Below are positions 46,001-56,669 of a stretch of 64,000 nt of DNA, piece by piece (positions within the stretch are counted from its first letter, which is position 1; each line of letters starts with the position of its first letter). Below the pieces are notes generated by a model. The model searched no databases, was not told the origin of the DNA, and saw nothing but the letters and a program-made list of their open reading frames with translations. Source of the stretch: Myrmaecium sp. VS I D KN 1 (Eukaryota; Ascomycota; Dothideomycetes; Valsariales; Valsariaceae); the NCBI GenBank assembly GCA_019775845.1, contig JADQAV010000032.1, forward strand, positions 248,001 to 312,000, written 5' to 3'. Position numbers and translations under genes: made by a program.

Positions 46001-48008
46001 TCACCGTGTTCTTGATAATCACCATATGACAAGGCAGGTTGACGCCTACGGCCAGCGTGGAAGTGCAGCAGATGACGTTGACGTTTCCCTCAAGGTATGC
46101 CTTCTCTATGGCCGTGCGGTCACCAAGCGGAACGCCAGCATGGTGAAAGGCCACGGCAGAAGAGACGCAGTTCCGGAGATCACTATCCGTGACCGGCACC
46201 TCCCGGCGAGGAGCTTCCCAGTAGCGATCGCGCGGTCCCTTCGTCGCCCACCAATTTGCTAGGTTCTTTGCAGTGTTGCTGGCGATCTGCCTCGTCGGGC
46301 AGAAAATCATAATCGGCTTCCGGTGAGAATACTTGGCGATCACCTCCGGCAGCTTCGAGTCCAGCAGCTTGTCGAAGGAGAAGTCATTGCCGCCGCATGA
46401 GTAGCCGACAACGTGCTTCTGCAGCTTGACGGGACGGAACTCCTCTCCGAACCGCTGACAAGAAGCAGGCACATGCTGGATCGACGAGTCTCTCCCCAGC
46501 CAGGTAGCGATGTCCTCGAAGTTGGGGACGGTGGCCGACAACGCGATGAAACGGACATTCGAACCCACCGATTTCATCCGCGATACCACTGCTTCAAGTG
46601 TTGCACCGCGATCTTCCTTGAGGATGTGCACTTCGTCGATGAGAAAGAGTTTGACCATTCGCATAAGCTTCTCGTGATCTTTCCATTTCCGCGTGACGCT
46701 GTCCCACTTTTCAGGCGTCGTAATGATGATCGTAGCACTCTGAACGCTTTTGAGCTCGACGTGACCCGTGTCCCCCGTCAACTCTGCGCAATGTATGTCG
46801 AACACGCCGAACTTCTTCTCCCAATCGCGGTATCTTTCCGAGCACAAGGACTTGGTAGGCGCCTGGTACACAATCTTGTACTGACCGCTGGCAAACCCGT
46901 CGATGGCTCGGCAAATCGCCAGCTCGAGCACAGCCGTTTTGCCACTGCCTGTAGGAGAAGAGAGCACGAAGTTATCGTTGCTTTGGTATACCGTGGCGAA
47001 GCATTTGGACTGGATGGCATTGAACAGCGGAAACGGGAATATCGAACGGAGGCGATCCGGCAAAGCAGTCGTGGGGACTAGGTCGATCCCCTGATCCATG
47101 GGAGGAGCATGGCCTAGTCGGATCCTTTTGTGTTCGGGCTGCGGTCTCGCATACGACGGCCGGTATTTGGCCAACTGAGACGCTAGCTTGGGAGAAGGAG
47201 TCTCTCCCAGACGTTCCGTCTGCCCCTCGACTTCTAACGGATGCTTCAGCTGCCGCCGGCTCACGGAAGGTGGTTGTCCTTGGCTCCGCCGCTGCCTGGC
47301 ATTGAACGCCGGGCTCGAAGACAAAGCTCCTGGCGAGGAGCTGGAAGGCTGAGCGAGCGGGCCATTGTAGGCGAACTGACCTAACAGCCAAAGCCACCCG
47401 TCAGCAAGGTCGCATACCTACCGCATACACAACCAAGCAGAACTCACTCAAATCTGTAAGGGGCCTCGCCTGGAGAACATGCGACGGTACCAGCGGGTCT
47501 TGCATGCCCACGCCTCGTCCCACTGGGCCCAGCGTCAACCTTGCCCGTCCCTCAAGCGCCCGCTGTTGCCGATCCTCCTCCGGCATCCGCAGCAGCTGTC
47601 TATCTAACACACAGCATCAGCACCAGCGCTCTCCGAACGGAGGCCAAGACGGCGAGAAGAAGCCGAGAAGACGAGGAAAAGCTTACCAAACTCATCCAGC
47701 CCTCCATCCTCTCCCACAACGCCATAGTCGTCCCCATATTCACCTTCCTCAAAGGGATACTGCTGCCGGTGCTGGTACCGCTGTGGTGGCGCGGGATAGG
47801 CATTGTCCTCATACCCATCCACCTCCTGCTCAATCGCAGCCCACTCATCGACCGTCTGACGAGATTGATGCTGCTGCTGCTGCTGCCGCCAGCCGGGCGG
47901 GTGGAAGGATCTGGGGTCAATGCTGTCGTCGTGGTAGGCGGCGTTAGCGGCGGCGGCGGCAGTCTCGCTGTCCAAAGCATCCAGGAGGGTGTAAACGGAG
48001 TCTTCCAT
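43094..48008 (-). CDS. Meiotic DNA helicase MER3/HFM1
   Basis: Ski2-like 3'-5' DNA helicase that stabilises recombination intermediates and promotes interfering crossovers in meiosis; nuclear. Six exons (47687-48008, 47448-47603, 45480-47380, 44852-45430, 44635-44789, 43094-44582) give 1,533 residues. Order: an acidic, Gln-rich N-terminus (with a CAG/CTG run); helicase core with Walker A SSPTGSGKTA, DEVH box LFLIDEVHIL, SATVPN and motif VI QMLGRAGRPQFD; a winged-helix part; a Sec63-like domain (FRAGEKAVYKTLNSNASIKF onward); and a 500-residue disordered tail. The tail bears the family's Cys cluster (NGRYACKHPCGDKTICRHLC). That Cys motif and the DEVH box point to MER3 rather than Brr2 or Slh1. 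The start is the first ATG of the frame (MEDSVYTLLD). Expected to be expressed mainly in sexual development. Confidence 0.93.
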
Positions 48009-50171
48009 CGTCGTCACCTGCTTCCTGCGGTGCGGGTGAACAGGTAGGTATGCCCGTAGATCGCTAGTATAAAATGAAATCCGGTAGAGTGGTCAGATCA
48101 CCTTCTCCAGGCGGGAGAGGCTTTTTGCTGATCTGTTGAAGTCCCGTGAGGACCAGATGACTTAGTCAGGGGGACGGAGTAAACGGATACAAGAAAGGGT
48201 TACAAATACACGGATCTGAGGATGAGGAGGAAGGCGAAGAAGAAGAAATGGTTAAGTGAAAAAAGACCAGCTGGGGTCGTAGAGGACAGACAGAGATCCA
48301 GGGAGATTCCAAGGCCACGTTCTTTTTCTCCATTTCTTCCCACGTCGTCTCTCCGATTGAAGAAGGCGCAGGAGTCATCAACCCCCACCCTACACTCCAC
48401 CTCCATCACGCCCACCACTTCGCGAGGAAGAAGAAGGAAAATAAAAATAAAAATAAAAACCAGAAAAAGGAAAGGAAATTCGGCGAGGACACAGACAGAC
48501 AAGTAGTAGCAAAGAAGGATATCAGGAGGAGAGAAAAAGAAAACAGTGGGCTTCCTGACCGTCCAGCGTGTTTCTTGACTGAAGCCGTGATGCACTTTAG
48601 CCATACCTTCAGCATATGTATGTATATATCCGTCGTATCCACATCAAAGGCTTCATCTCCGCCTATATATCCAGTACTCATTTTTCTTTCTTACCAAAGA
48701 CCTCACAGCCTAGTGGTTCCTCATTGCCCCATGCACTACTTCCTAGTACTCGAATTCGGAATCCCACTTTCCCCAGTAGTAGAGGTGAGGTGGACTTCCC
48801 TTGCCTCAGGCCTTGAGGCCTTCAGGCCGCACAAACCCCGCGTCACCTGACGTCTCTCCCTGCCGCAGTTTCGCTTAGACAAGGTATGGGTTTGCTCCAG
48901 CTCATTTCAACTTCAAACCGTCGAACGTACACTGTTCTTCTGGATCTTCGTCCGTTGTGCTCTGTTATCCCGCCTGCTACCGCAGGCGAAGGACCAGATG
49001 TATAAAATGCATCACCGCCGTCTGGTCGCCGACTTTTCTTTCTCCCCTCTTCAATTTCCTACCGCTAGTCCGCCACGGCTACATGTAGGTACTTCTCTTC
49101 AATGGAGGACGATGAGTGAAATCTGGGTTCTGGAGAAGGAGCGGTTGATGTAGACACCGGTCTGGGTGAAGAGGTCATACCTCCCTTCTTCACATACATT
49201 AATGTCTAATAACCTGACAGGCGGAGTTTAGGACTGAAGGGTAGGTAAGTTGTTCTTTTCCGTATTCTTTGCTTGTTGCACGCCTGCCAACCGAAGTCGT
49301 GTGCGTTCTAGTCAAAATCATTGATTGCACCGGTCAAAGAAAGAAATGCATTTGGCTATCCTCGATAGTCTTCATATATATCCGCTTCATGCCTTGAGAT
49401 CGCATGTGCTGATCTCTACTTGCTCCTCAACCTGCAGACAGACGGTCCAAGGCTTGCTCCGCCGAATCCTTAGGTCAATGGTCAGGACTGACTTCAACGG
49501 CCAACGCTTCGCATGTACTTAAGCGTGCGCCCTCTGCCGCGGTTTTATCGAAGCGAAAGCGAGCGATTGGGTCGTTCCTGGGAATGCCAGGATGCTCCTG
49601 CCGGGGTTGCTCAACCTTCTATCAAGGAAGGTCAGGCCGAAGAGAAGAAGCGGACACCGTCGCTGAGGGAAGAGGGGCGAACAGACCCGACATCGCTGGC
49701 GGAAGACGGAACCTTGCCTGCATCCTTGGAGGTGACGACCAAGGTGAGGTGGCTAAGGTACGCCTTCCGCGGTGACGAAGCCCTCTTCCCTCGGACCGGG
49801 CGATGTGTGAGGGAAGAGCTTCTCGGTGGAGTAGAGAAGTCTATACTTTCCTTACGATTGGCCATGCTATCGCCGCAGGTCCCTGCTATGGATCTTCTCC
49901 TCGCCTTTTCCACCCGGAGCGGTGTACAAGGGAAGAGCGCCTCTGTAAAACTGAGAGGTTGACTGGCGCTTTCCTTTCTGGCGGCTATAATGCCTCTGCA
50001 GTTCGTCTCCTTCGCATATCACCGCCTGTTCTCTTCCCTTCTATTTCTTCTCTCCCATGGTCTCCATCCCATCATTTACTCTCAACGTCACAATTCTATT
50101 TCGTCTCCCATCCCACTCCGCCAGTCCGTAATATCAGCAGTCATCGTCCAATCTCGACGGTGAAACAAAGT
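48009..50171. other. Divergent intergenic region
   Basis: Upstream regions of the minus-strand MER3 gene and the plus-strand gene at 50172. A plus frame at 49513-49962 has fairly protein-like, charged sequence around residues 35-80 and a donor-like ACCAAG/GTGAGG near 49743, but no domain and no partner exon; I leave it unannotated as a gene. Confidence 0.4.
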
Positions 50172-50231
50172 ATGGCGACCTCTAGTATGGCAACCTCTAG
50201 TATGGCAACCTCTAGTATGGCAACCTCTGCA
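50172..50231 (+). repeat. 15-bp tandem repeat with start codons
   Basis: Four copies of ATGGCAACCTCTAGT, the first with one change and the last diverging after CCTCT. Each copy supplies an in-frame ATG for the 478-codon gene. Confidence 0.9.
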
Positions 50232-51608
50232 ATCCTTTGTGATGAGACGCTTCGCTACCTCCAAGCCAAACATCTCATTACACCTCCGGCACGCGGGCGG
50301 CGGGTCCTTTCCCGCGCCGTCTTGCCCTCGCCGTCCAGGCGCGCTCCTTCCGGTCCCTTCGCTGCCGCCACCCTCGGGATGGACTTCCCGACCTTTGAGA
50401 TCCCCGAAACGCTCGATTCCACCACCTGCCTGGAGCTCCTCGGCTTCGGACCGGACGTCGCCGAGACAATATTCCACACCTTCACCCATCAGCCCGCCAA
50501 CGCTCGCCAATCGCTGATCCGTTGCGCGCTGCAGTACGTGCACAACGCGAACGTGCTGGACTGCCGCGCGGCATGCGATCCGTGGGACGACTCGATGCGG
50601 CAGCTAGGCATCCTCCCGCTGCTGCGGCACTTCATGCTCCTCCCCGAATACGCCGACATCCGCTGTACGAACTCGCTCAAGTTCTGGGTGCAGGAGACCA
50701 TCCAGGACCGGTGGACGGCGTTCGCCGGGCTCGACGGCATCATTTGCCAGGAGAAGCAACGCCGTGGTGAAGAAGCACCCGCCGTTAAACCACCGGCGGC
50801 GAAACGCCGTCGAACCGACGACTCCGACAGTGGCTCGTCGAGAATGCCTCCCCCTCCTGTCCCGTTGAGCATGCCTCCCCCTCCTGTCCCGTCGAGCATG
50901 CCTCCCCCTCCTGTCCCGAAACTCCTCGATCCCCTCCCCGAGCGATTCCACGAGGGCGCGGACGGGGCACAGGGCGCACTCAAGACCGCGGCGGATTTCC
51001 GACACGACCACCTGCTCCTCTACCGCGCCAGCCTCGCGTACCCGTACCACCGCTTTTTCAACCCCATCACCGACATGGCCGACTGCAACGCGGTCAAGTC
51101 GTGGCCGGGCGACTTCGCCGGCGACACCGGCGTCGTCTACCTCACCACCCAGCGCGAGACGGCGGACCGGTACGCGTGCTGGCGGAAGCAGAGGGCGCCC
51201 CTCGCCGCCTTCGGCATCACCGAGGTGGCCGTGCCCCAACAGTGGAGCCTGGAGGTCTGCACCACGAAGATCCTCCCCTACGGCGACGAGTGGCGAGAAC
51301 TGGTCTGGTGGGGCCAGAGCCGGCAGGCCGTGCCTCCCCAGATCACGCAGCGCTACCAGAAGTTCGACCTCATCATCGGTGGGATCTTCACTCGCGTCAA
51401 TGAGACGCACGTGAGAAAGATTGATTGGAGGGAGATTACGGAGCAGGATATGATGAAGGTGGTTATCAATGGAGTGGAGGTGTATGCCGTGCAGTGGGGG
51501 GTCATGAGCGAGTTTGGCGCGCGAGCGTTGGAGATGGGTTCTGAAGGGAAGGTGTGGGAGCACCCGCTGGGCAGCTTGGTGGCTCCGGTCTCTTCCCGTT
51601 CGATCTGA
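50172..51608 (+). CDS. Uncharacterised fungal protein with N-terminal and proline-rich repeats
   Basis: One exon of 478 codons. Four in-frame ATGs at 15-bp steps (50172, 50187, 50202, 50217) come from a tandem repeat that encodes MATSS units. I take the first, although any could be used; the open frame upstream to 49803 is in leader-like sequence. A helical region follows (residues about 70-190), with a bipartite basic cluster KRRR near residue 218. Then come three MPPPPVP units made by a 27-bp tandem repeat. The C-terminal 200 residues begin LLYRASLAYPYHRFF and include GVVYLTTQRETADRYACWRK. That Gly-X-X-Tyr-Leu-Thr-Thr...Glu-Thr-Ala...Tyr-Ala pattern recalls the core of ADP-ribosyltransferase-like folds, a weak inference only. 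No signal peptide. Confidence 0.7.
   Translation: MATSSMATSSMATSSMATSAILCDETLRYLQAKHLITPPARGRRVLSRAVLPSPSRRAPSGPFAAATLGMDFPTFEIPETLDSTTCLELLGFGPDVAETIFHTFTHQPANARQSLIRCALQYVHNANVLDCRAACDPWDDSMRQLGILPLLRHFMLLPEYADIRCTNSLKFWVQETIQDRWTAFAGLDGIICQEKQRRGEEAPAVKPPAAKRRRTDDSDSGSSRMPPPPVPLSMPPPPVPSSMPPPPVPKLLDPLPERFHEGADGAQGALKTAADFRHDHLLLYRASLAYPYHRFFNPITDMADCNAVKSWPGDFAGDTGVVYLTTQRETADRYACWRKQRAPLAAFGITEVAVPQQWSLEVCTTKILPYGDEWRELVWWGQSRQAVPPQITQRYQKFDLIIGGIFTRVNETHVRKIDWREITEQDMMKVVINGVEVYAVQWGVMSEFGARALEMGSEGKVWEHPLGSLVAPVSSRSI
50844..50919 (+). repeat. 27-bp tandem repeat coding MPPPPVP units
   Basis: Three near-identical copies of ATGCCTCCCCCTCCTGTCCC plus a variable spacer. It encodes a polyproline spacer between the two halves of the protein. 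Confidence 0.9.
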
Positions 51609-51629
51609 AGGGGTGGTATCGGGGTTGAT

Positions 51630-51758
51630 CGAGGAAGAAGAAGAGGAGGAGGAGGAGGAGGAGGAGGAGGAAGAGGAGAAGGAGGAAGAAGAAGAATAAG
51701 GAGGAGGAGAGGAGGAAGAAGAAGGAGGAAGAGGAGGAAGAGAAGGAAGAAGACGAAG
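51630..51758 (+). repeat. GGA/GAA low-complexity tract
   Basis: About 130 bp of almost pure purine just downstream of the stop at 51608. It yields artefactual poly-Glu and poly-Ser frames. Confidence 0.9.
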
Positions 51759-51780
51759 AAGGCGTGGGTAGATCATTATT

Positions 51781-51861
51781 CTCCGGGCTTGCCTTCATCT
51801 TATAAAAAGTATCTTATTATAGTCTCCGGGCTTGCCTTCTATCAAAGTATCTTATAAACCA
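51781..51861 (+). repeat. Imperfect tandem duplication, about 43-bp period
   Basis: CTCCGGGCTTGCCTTC occurs at 51781 and again at 51824, each followed by a matching AAAGTATCTTAT segment. Confidence 0.8.
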
Positions 51862-52531
51862 CTTACAATTTTCCCGCGTTCTCTTCGCGTCGCTCGCACC
51901 TCGCACCCATCGTCCTTGTTACATCCCATCCGGGGCATCGTAGGAAGGAAGGAAGGAGGTGGGGGTGGGGGTGTGGGGTTTGGGGTAAATGCTACGTGCT
52001 ACGACGTTGAATAAGCGGTGGGAAAGCCCTCGCCCCTCTTTTTCCTTAAATCCGGGGCCCTCTGGTCTTCCTTCCGTTCCTTCGTCACGTAACATCCCCC
52101 TCTTCCTCCTCTCCTCCGTTCTTATTTTTTATTTCTTCTTCAGCTTTCTTTTTTCTTGTCCTTCGTCTCTGCGCCTTTGCCGTCCAGCGCTCTGTTCGTG
52201 ATCGACGTCGTTTCTTTCTAGATCTCAGCGTTCTCCTTTGCTGTCGTTCTTCGAGATCCGGCACGTCTCTTTTCCCGCTTGTCTGGAAGCCCCGTTGGGC
52301 CGGAGAAATCGATTCACGCGCGACTCCATCGTCTGTCCCGGTGCGGACATTCTTTAAAAAAGGAGCCCTGATCAAGCTCGCGATCAAGATCTCAGTTTCC
52401 AGCGACGAAGATCTCATAAGAATCTCTCGCTGCCACATGCGGCTGCACCGCTCGTTCACAGCCTCCTAAGGCCGACGCGCCGCCCTCGATAGTCACAACG
52501 AAACCCAAGCCCGCCCCCTTCCCCCAGCACA
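51862..52531. other. Promoter and leader of the GH32 gene
   Basis: T/C-rich sequence (about 52050-52200) typical of fungal promoters. No separate gene supported. Confidence 0.5.
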
Positions 52532-54508
52532 ATGGGCTCCAAGTCCCCACTGGCAACGCAGCCCAACCTCACGCCGAACGCGGACCTGGTGCGGGCGGCG
52601 GACACGTACCGCCACCTACGCCCGGCCATTCACTTCACGCCGCCATACGGCTGGATGAACGACCCATGCGCGGTGGGTTACGATCCAGCCACGGGCCTGT
52701 ACCACCTCTTCTTCCAATGGAACCCGCACAGCTGCAGCTGGGGCGACATCTCCTGGGGCCACCGGGTCTCCACCGACCTGCTCCGCTGGACCAGCCTGGC
52801 GGACCCGACCACGCCGGCCCTGCGGCCGGATCAGCCGTACGACTGCAAGGGCGTCTTCAGCGGCTGCTTCCTGCCCCGAGGCGTGGCGCCGGCAGACGCA
52901 GCCGGGCTAACGGTGTTCTACACCGCCGTGAGGGAGCTGCCGATCCACTGGAGCGTGCCGTACGCGCGCGGGTGCGAGAGCCTCGCCGTCGCGACCTCCG
53001 CCGACGGCGGCCGGAGCTGGCGGAAGCTGGACCGGAACCCGATTCTGGCCGAGGAGCCGGCCGGGCTCGACGTCACCGGCTGGCGGGACCCCCACGTGGG
53101 CGCGTGGCCGGGCCTGGACGCTGCGCTGCGCGGGGCGGTCCCGGACCGCCCCGCAGCGCTGCTGTACGGCCTCATCTCCGGCGGGATCCGCGGCCGCGGC
53201 CCGACCGCGTTCTTCTACGCCGTCGACGCGGCGGACCTGACGCGGTGGACGTATCTGGGTCCGCTGGTCGACCTCCCCGCCCGCTTCCGCGCCTCGCCCC
53301 GCTGGAGCGGCGATTTCGGCGTCAACTGGGAGTGCACCAACTTCATGACCTTGACGGCCGCCGACGGCGGCAGCAGCCGGGACTTCCTCGTCACGGGCGC
53401 GGAAGGCGGCGCAGCCGACCCATCGGCCGACAACAACGACGCCGAGGCCTCACCAGTCACCCGCCGCTGCCTCTGGCTCTCCGGCCGCCTCGTCACCACC
53501 GACGAAAACAACATCCGCATGCGCCACCTCGCCAGCGGCGTCCTCGACCACGGCGGCCTCTACGCCGCCAACACCTTCCACGACCCCATCGGCAACCGAC
53601 GGATCCTCTGGGGCTGGCTGCCGGAGGACGACGAGGCGGTGCCCGTCGCGGCGCGCGAGCGGAAGGGTTGGACGGGTTGTCTCGGCCTCCCCCGCGAACT
53701 CTTCCTGCTCACGATCCCGCGCGTCCGCGCCGCGCTCCGGTCGCCGTTGGAGGCGCTGACGTGTATGGAGATGGAGGCGGAAGACGCAGGTGATGGCACA
53801 TTCACCCTTCGCACCCTCGGCATCCGTCCCCTGCCCGCCCTACGTCAGCTCCGCCGTCTGCCGTTCTGCAAATTCGATTCCATCCCCCTGCCCTCACAGA
53901 GCTCCTCCATCCACCCCGTCCCTTTCCGACTCCCGTACACCTTCGAACTCAAAGCCACACTCTCCTTTCCCCGCAACTGCTCCCGCGCCGCAGGCTTGCT
54001 CCTGCACCACCCTTCCTCCCCTTCCTCCTCTTCCTCAATGACACCAACGAAGACGAGCATAACATTCTCCCCCACCACCGAAGAAATCAGCCTCACCCAC
54101 ACCTCTCCACGCCGAACCCACAAAACCCACAGCGGGCCATTTACCCTCTTCACCCTCGCTCCCGCCCCCGCCGACGCGGGCGAACCGGTCTTCGAACCGG
54201 TCCGCGAACCCCTCCGCCTCCACCTCTTCGCCGACGGCCACGTGCTGGAGCTCTTCGCGAACGAGCGGTTTGCCATGAGCGTGTTGCTCCCTCTCACTGT
54301 TACAGACGAAGGAGAGGACGGGAGCGAGGGGAAGGGGGAGGAGGTAGGGGAGAGGGAGGGGAGGTTGGAGTTATGGGTTGATGGTGGGGACGGGGATGAG
54401 GAAGGGCAGGGCCAGGGCCCGGTGCTGTTTGAGGAGGTTGAGGTTTGGGGGTTGGATGGTGGGGGAGGTACGGGAAGGGGGAGGGGGTGGGGGGATAGTG
54501 TAGTGTAG
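52532..54508 (+). CDS. GH32 beta-fructofuranosidase, probably intracellular
   Basis: Hydrolyses sucrose or fructans at terminal beta-fructose. Single exon, 658 residues. All three acidic motifs of the family are present: the nucleophile Asp in GWMNDPCAVGYDPATG, the transition-state Asp in GWRDPHVG, and the acid/base Glu in NWECTNFM. Also visible are FFQWNPHSCSWGDISWGH and the C-terminal beta-sandwich (LHLFADGHVLELFANERFAM). The N-terminus (MGSKSPLATQPN) has no signal peptide, unlike secreted invertases. The motif reads DPC rather than the common DPN, as in some fungal intracellular or transfructosylating members. The last 60 residues are Gly/Glu-rich and look non-conserved, so the stop may lie in degenerate sequence. 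Neighbours are unrelated. Confidence 0.92.
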   Translation: MGSKSPLATQPNLTPNADLVRAADTYRHLRPAIHFTPPYGWMNDPCAVGYDPATGLYHLFFQWNPHSCSWGDISWGHRVSTDLLRWTSLADPTTPALRPDQPYDCKGVFSGCFLPRGVAPADAAGLTVFYTAVRELPIHWSVPYARGCESLAVATSADGGRSWRKLDRNPILAEEPAGLDVTGWRDPHVGAWPGLDAALRGAVPDRPAALLYGLISGGIRGRGPTAFFYAVDAADLTRWTYLGPLVDLPARFRASPRWSGDFGVNWECTNFMTLTAADGGSSRDFLVTGAEGGAADPSADNNDAEASPVTRRCLWLSGRLVTTDENNIRMRHLASGVLDHGGLYAANTFHDPIGNRRILWGWLPEDDEAVPVAARERKGWTGCLGLPRELFLLTIPRVRAALRSPLEALTCMEMEAEDAGDGTFTLRTLGIRPLPALRQLRRLPFCKFDSIPLPSQSSSIHPVPFRLPYTFELKATLSFPRNCSRAAGLLLHHPSSPSSSSSMTPTKTSITFSPTTEEISLTHTSPRRTHKTHSGPFTLFTLAPAPADAGEPVFEPVREPLRLHLFADGHVLELFANERFAMSVLLPLTVTDEGEDGSEGKGEEVGEREGRLELWVDGGDGDEEGQGQGPVLFEEVEVWGLDGGGGTGRGRGWGDSVV

Positions 54509-54916
54509 AGCATGGATTCTTCATGGAAGAGCTTACTATATATTTTTACCGAATCATCATATCCTCCTTCTTTTTTCTTCGACCAACAAAGAAAACCGAA
54601 AACAACGACCCGAAGATCACAACGACCCGAAGAGCGCAACCACCTATCCATTCTTTTTTTCGTCAGTAAAAGATATGTGTATGCATCCAATCACCAAGCC
54701 TATCTCCATCTCCATCTCCTTCTTCTTCACTCTCTTCACTCTCTGCTTCTTTTTTTTAAACCCGCAAACCCGAGAGAACCGAAAGATACCAGCACAAGCC
54801 CGCATGCGCATGCTCAAAAGAACCGAAACATCTCCTCTCTTCCACTCTCCTCACCTTCTTCTACCGAAAGGGAAAGAAGATGCAGAACCGGAAAAAAAAA
54901 AGATTCCTCACAGCCC
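54509..54916. other. Convergent intergenic gap
   Basis: Only about 400 bp separate the 3' ends of the GH32 gene and the minus-strand aminotransferase. A/T- and TTC-rich; frames here are compositional. Confidence 0.5.
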
Positions 54917-56669
54917 TCACCGCCGCTCCCCGCTCTCCACCGCCAACGGCGGCAGCCCAAAACTCTCCCGGAGCGCCACACCCACGCGACGAATCGCCTC
55001 GCGGATCGAATCGAACGGGGCGGCGGCGAAGGTGGCGCGGAAGAACAGGGTGTCATGATGGGCCGCGGTGCGGTCGGCGTAGAACCACGTGCCGCGCATG
55101 AGGAGGGCGCCGTGGGCGATGACGGCGAGGAAGAGGGATTCTTCGATGGCGTCGATGATGGATGATGCGGAGGAAGTGGTGCTGGCCCCCGGCTGCGGCT
55201 GCGCCTCCGCCGCCTGCGCAAGCGGGTGACGCCGCCAATCGATGCGAAGCCAGTGGAACATGCCCGCGGAGGGGGGGTGCCAGGAGACGACCTCGGTGGG
55301 GAGGAAGTCCTCGCAGGCGGCGAGGATGACGTCGCGACGGCGGGTGTACTCGAGGCGGATGTGGAGGAGCCAGTCGAGGTAGGTCGGGTGGCCCCAGTGC
55401 TCGTCGAGGAGCTTGAAGAGGACGAGCTGGGCGATGCCGGCGGGGCCCTGGGTGGAGACGTCGGCGTGCTTGCGGTACCGCTCCACCACCTGCGCCGTCG
55501 CCGTCACCCACCCGATCCGGCTACCCGGCGCGACCACCTTCGAGAACGAATCCATCCGCATCACCCGCCCGTCCGTGTCGATGGAGAGGTAGGAGGGCAC
55601 GAGCGAGGCGAGGAAGGCCTCGTGCGAGGCCGGCGGCGGTACGGGCGTCGCGTCCCGGCCCGTGTACGGTTGCATCTGCAGGAAGTAGTACGGCTCGTCC
55701 TCGAGGATGTAGAGGTCGTGCTTCTGCGCGACGCGGTAGATGTCGCGTCGGCGCGCCGCCGACTGCGTCGCCCCGGTCGGGTTCTGACCCGTGGGCACGG
55801 TGTAGACCAGGAACGGCTTGCGCGCGCCCCGGGCCGCCTCGTCCCACCCGCTCAGGATCTCGTCGAGGTGGTCGGGCAGCAGGCCCTCGGCGTCCATCTT
55901 GACGCCGAGGAAGCGCACGCCCATGGGCGCGGCCGTCTCCACCGCGGAGGCGAACGTGTAGTCCTCCGAGAGGATGTAGTCGCCCGGCCGGGTGAACATG
56001 CGGAGGGCCATGTCGAGCGCGGACGTGCTCCCGACCGTCAGCGTGCACCGCCAGTCCTCGTACGGCGGCCGGTGGACCAGCTCGGTGTGCTCGGAGACCC
56101 AGCGGAGGAGCTGGGCGGACCCGCTCCCTTGCCCGTAGTTGAATGCGGTCGCGATGTCGAAGATGGACTTGCCCTCCGCCAGGTCATGCTTCCCCGCCGT
56201 CACGACCGCGCCGTGCTCGCGCATCTCCGCGGCGCCGAACTTGCCGGGCGCCGGCACCTTGATCGAGAGCTCCTCGAAGGGGAAGTATTCACTGGAGGGC
56301 AGGCCGCCGCCGAGGGAGATCAACCCGGGCGTGCCGAGGTACTTGGCCGCCTGCTTGAGCGAGTTGCCCTTCCGAAGTCGTGCCTCATCGCTCAACCGGT
56401 CTAGGAAGAAGAACAATGGCAGTGATCAGCATACATCATCCCTCACCGAAGGGAATCGATTTGGCCGCAGACTCACGATCCCATCGCTTCGCTTTCGGCT
56501 TGTCGGTCGGGGGGAAGAGGCGGTACTTGTCGTCGCGTGCGGAGGCCGCGACCCCCCACTCCGATTTGTCGGCGGGCTTGCGTCGGCTGTAGATCTCGCT
56601 GACCGTGAGCGGCGGCGCGTTGGAGGAGGAATTGGAGGCGGCGGCGTCGGTGGCAACGGGCGGCGACAT
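54917..56669 (-). CDS. Aromatic-type PLP aminotransferase (class I/II, ARO8-like)
   Basis: Transfers amino groups between aromatic (or 2-aminoadipate/kynurenine-type) amino acids and 2-oxo acids using pyridoxal phosphate; expected cytosolic. Two exons (56477-56669 and 54917-56400) join as RWD-HRLSDEARLRKGNSLKQA to give 558 residues. Fold-type I landmarks are all present: GLISLGGGLPSSEYFPFEEL, the YGQGSGSAQLLRW loop, VGSTSALDMALRMF, TGQNPTGA with the conserved Asn, ILEDEPYYF with the Asp that holds the ring nitrogen, and the Schiff-base Lys in DSFSKVVAPGSRIGW. The final Arg that binds the substrate carboxylate lies in LFFRATFA. A Ser/Thr/Ala-rich insertion near residue 470 is unusual but in frame. 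Substrate cannot be fixed by sequence alone. Confidence 0.94.

Noticed and set aside
49803-50171. N-terminal extension of the gene at 50172 by about 120 residues
   Set aside because: The extra sequence is leader-like (TTCTC-rich) and lacks coding character; the tandem ATGs at 50172 are better placed.
50604-51776. 390-codon minus-strand frame with poly-Ser opposite the 50172 gene
   Set aside because: Starts inside the purine-rich repeat; antisense and compositional.
55226-56404. 392-codon plus-strand frame opposite the aminotransferase
   Set aside because: Antisense shadow of a high-GC3 coding exon.
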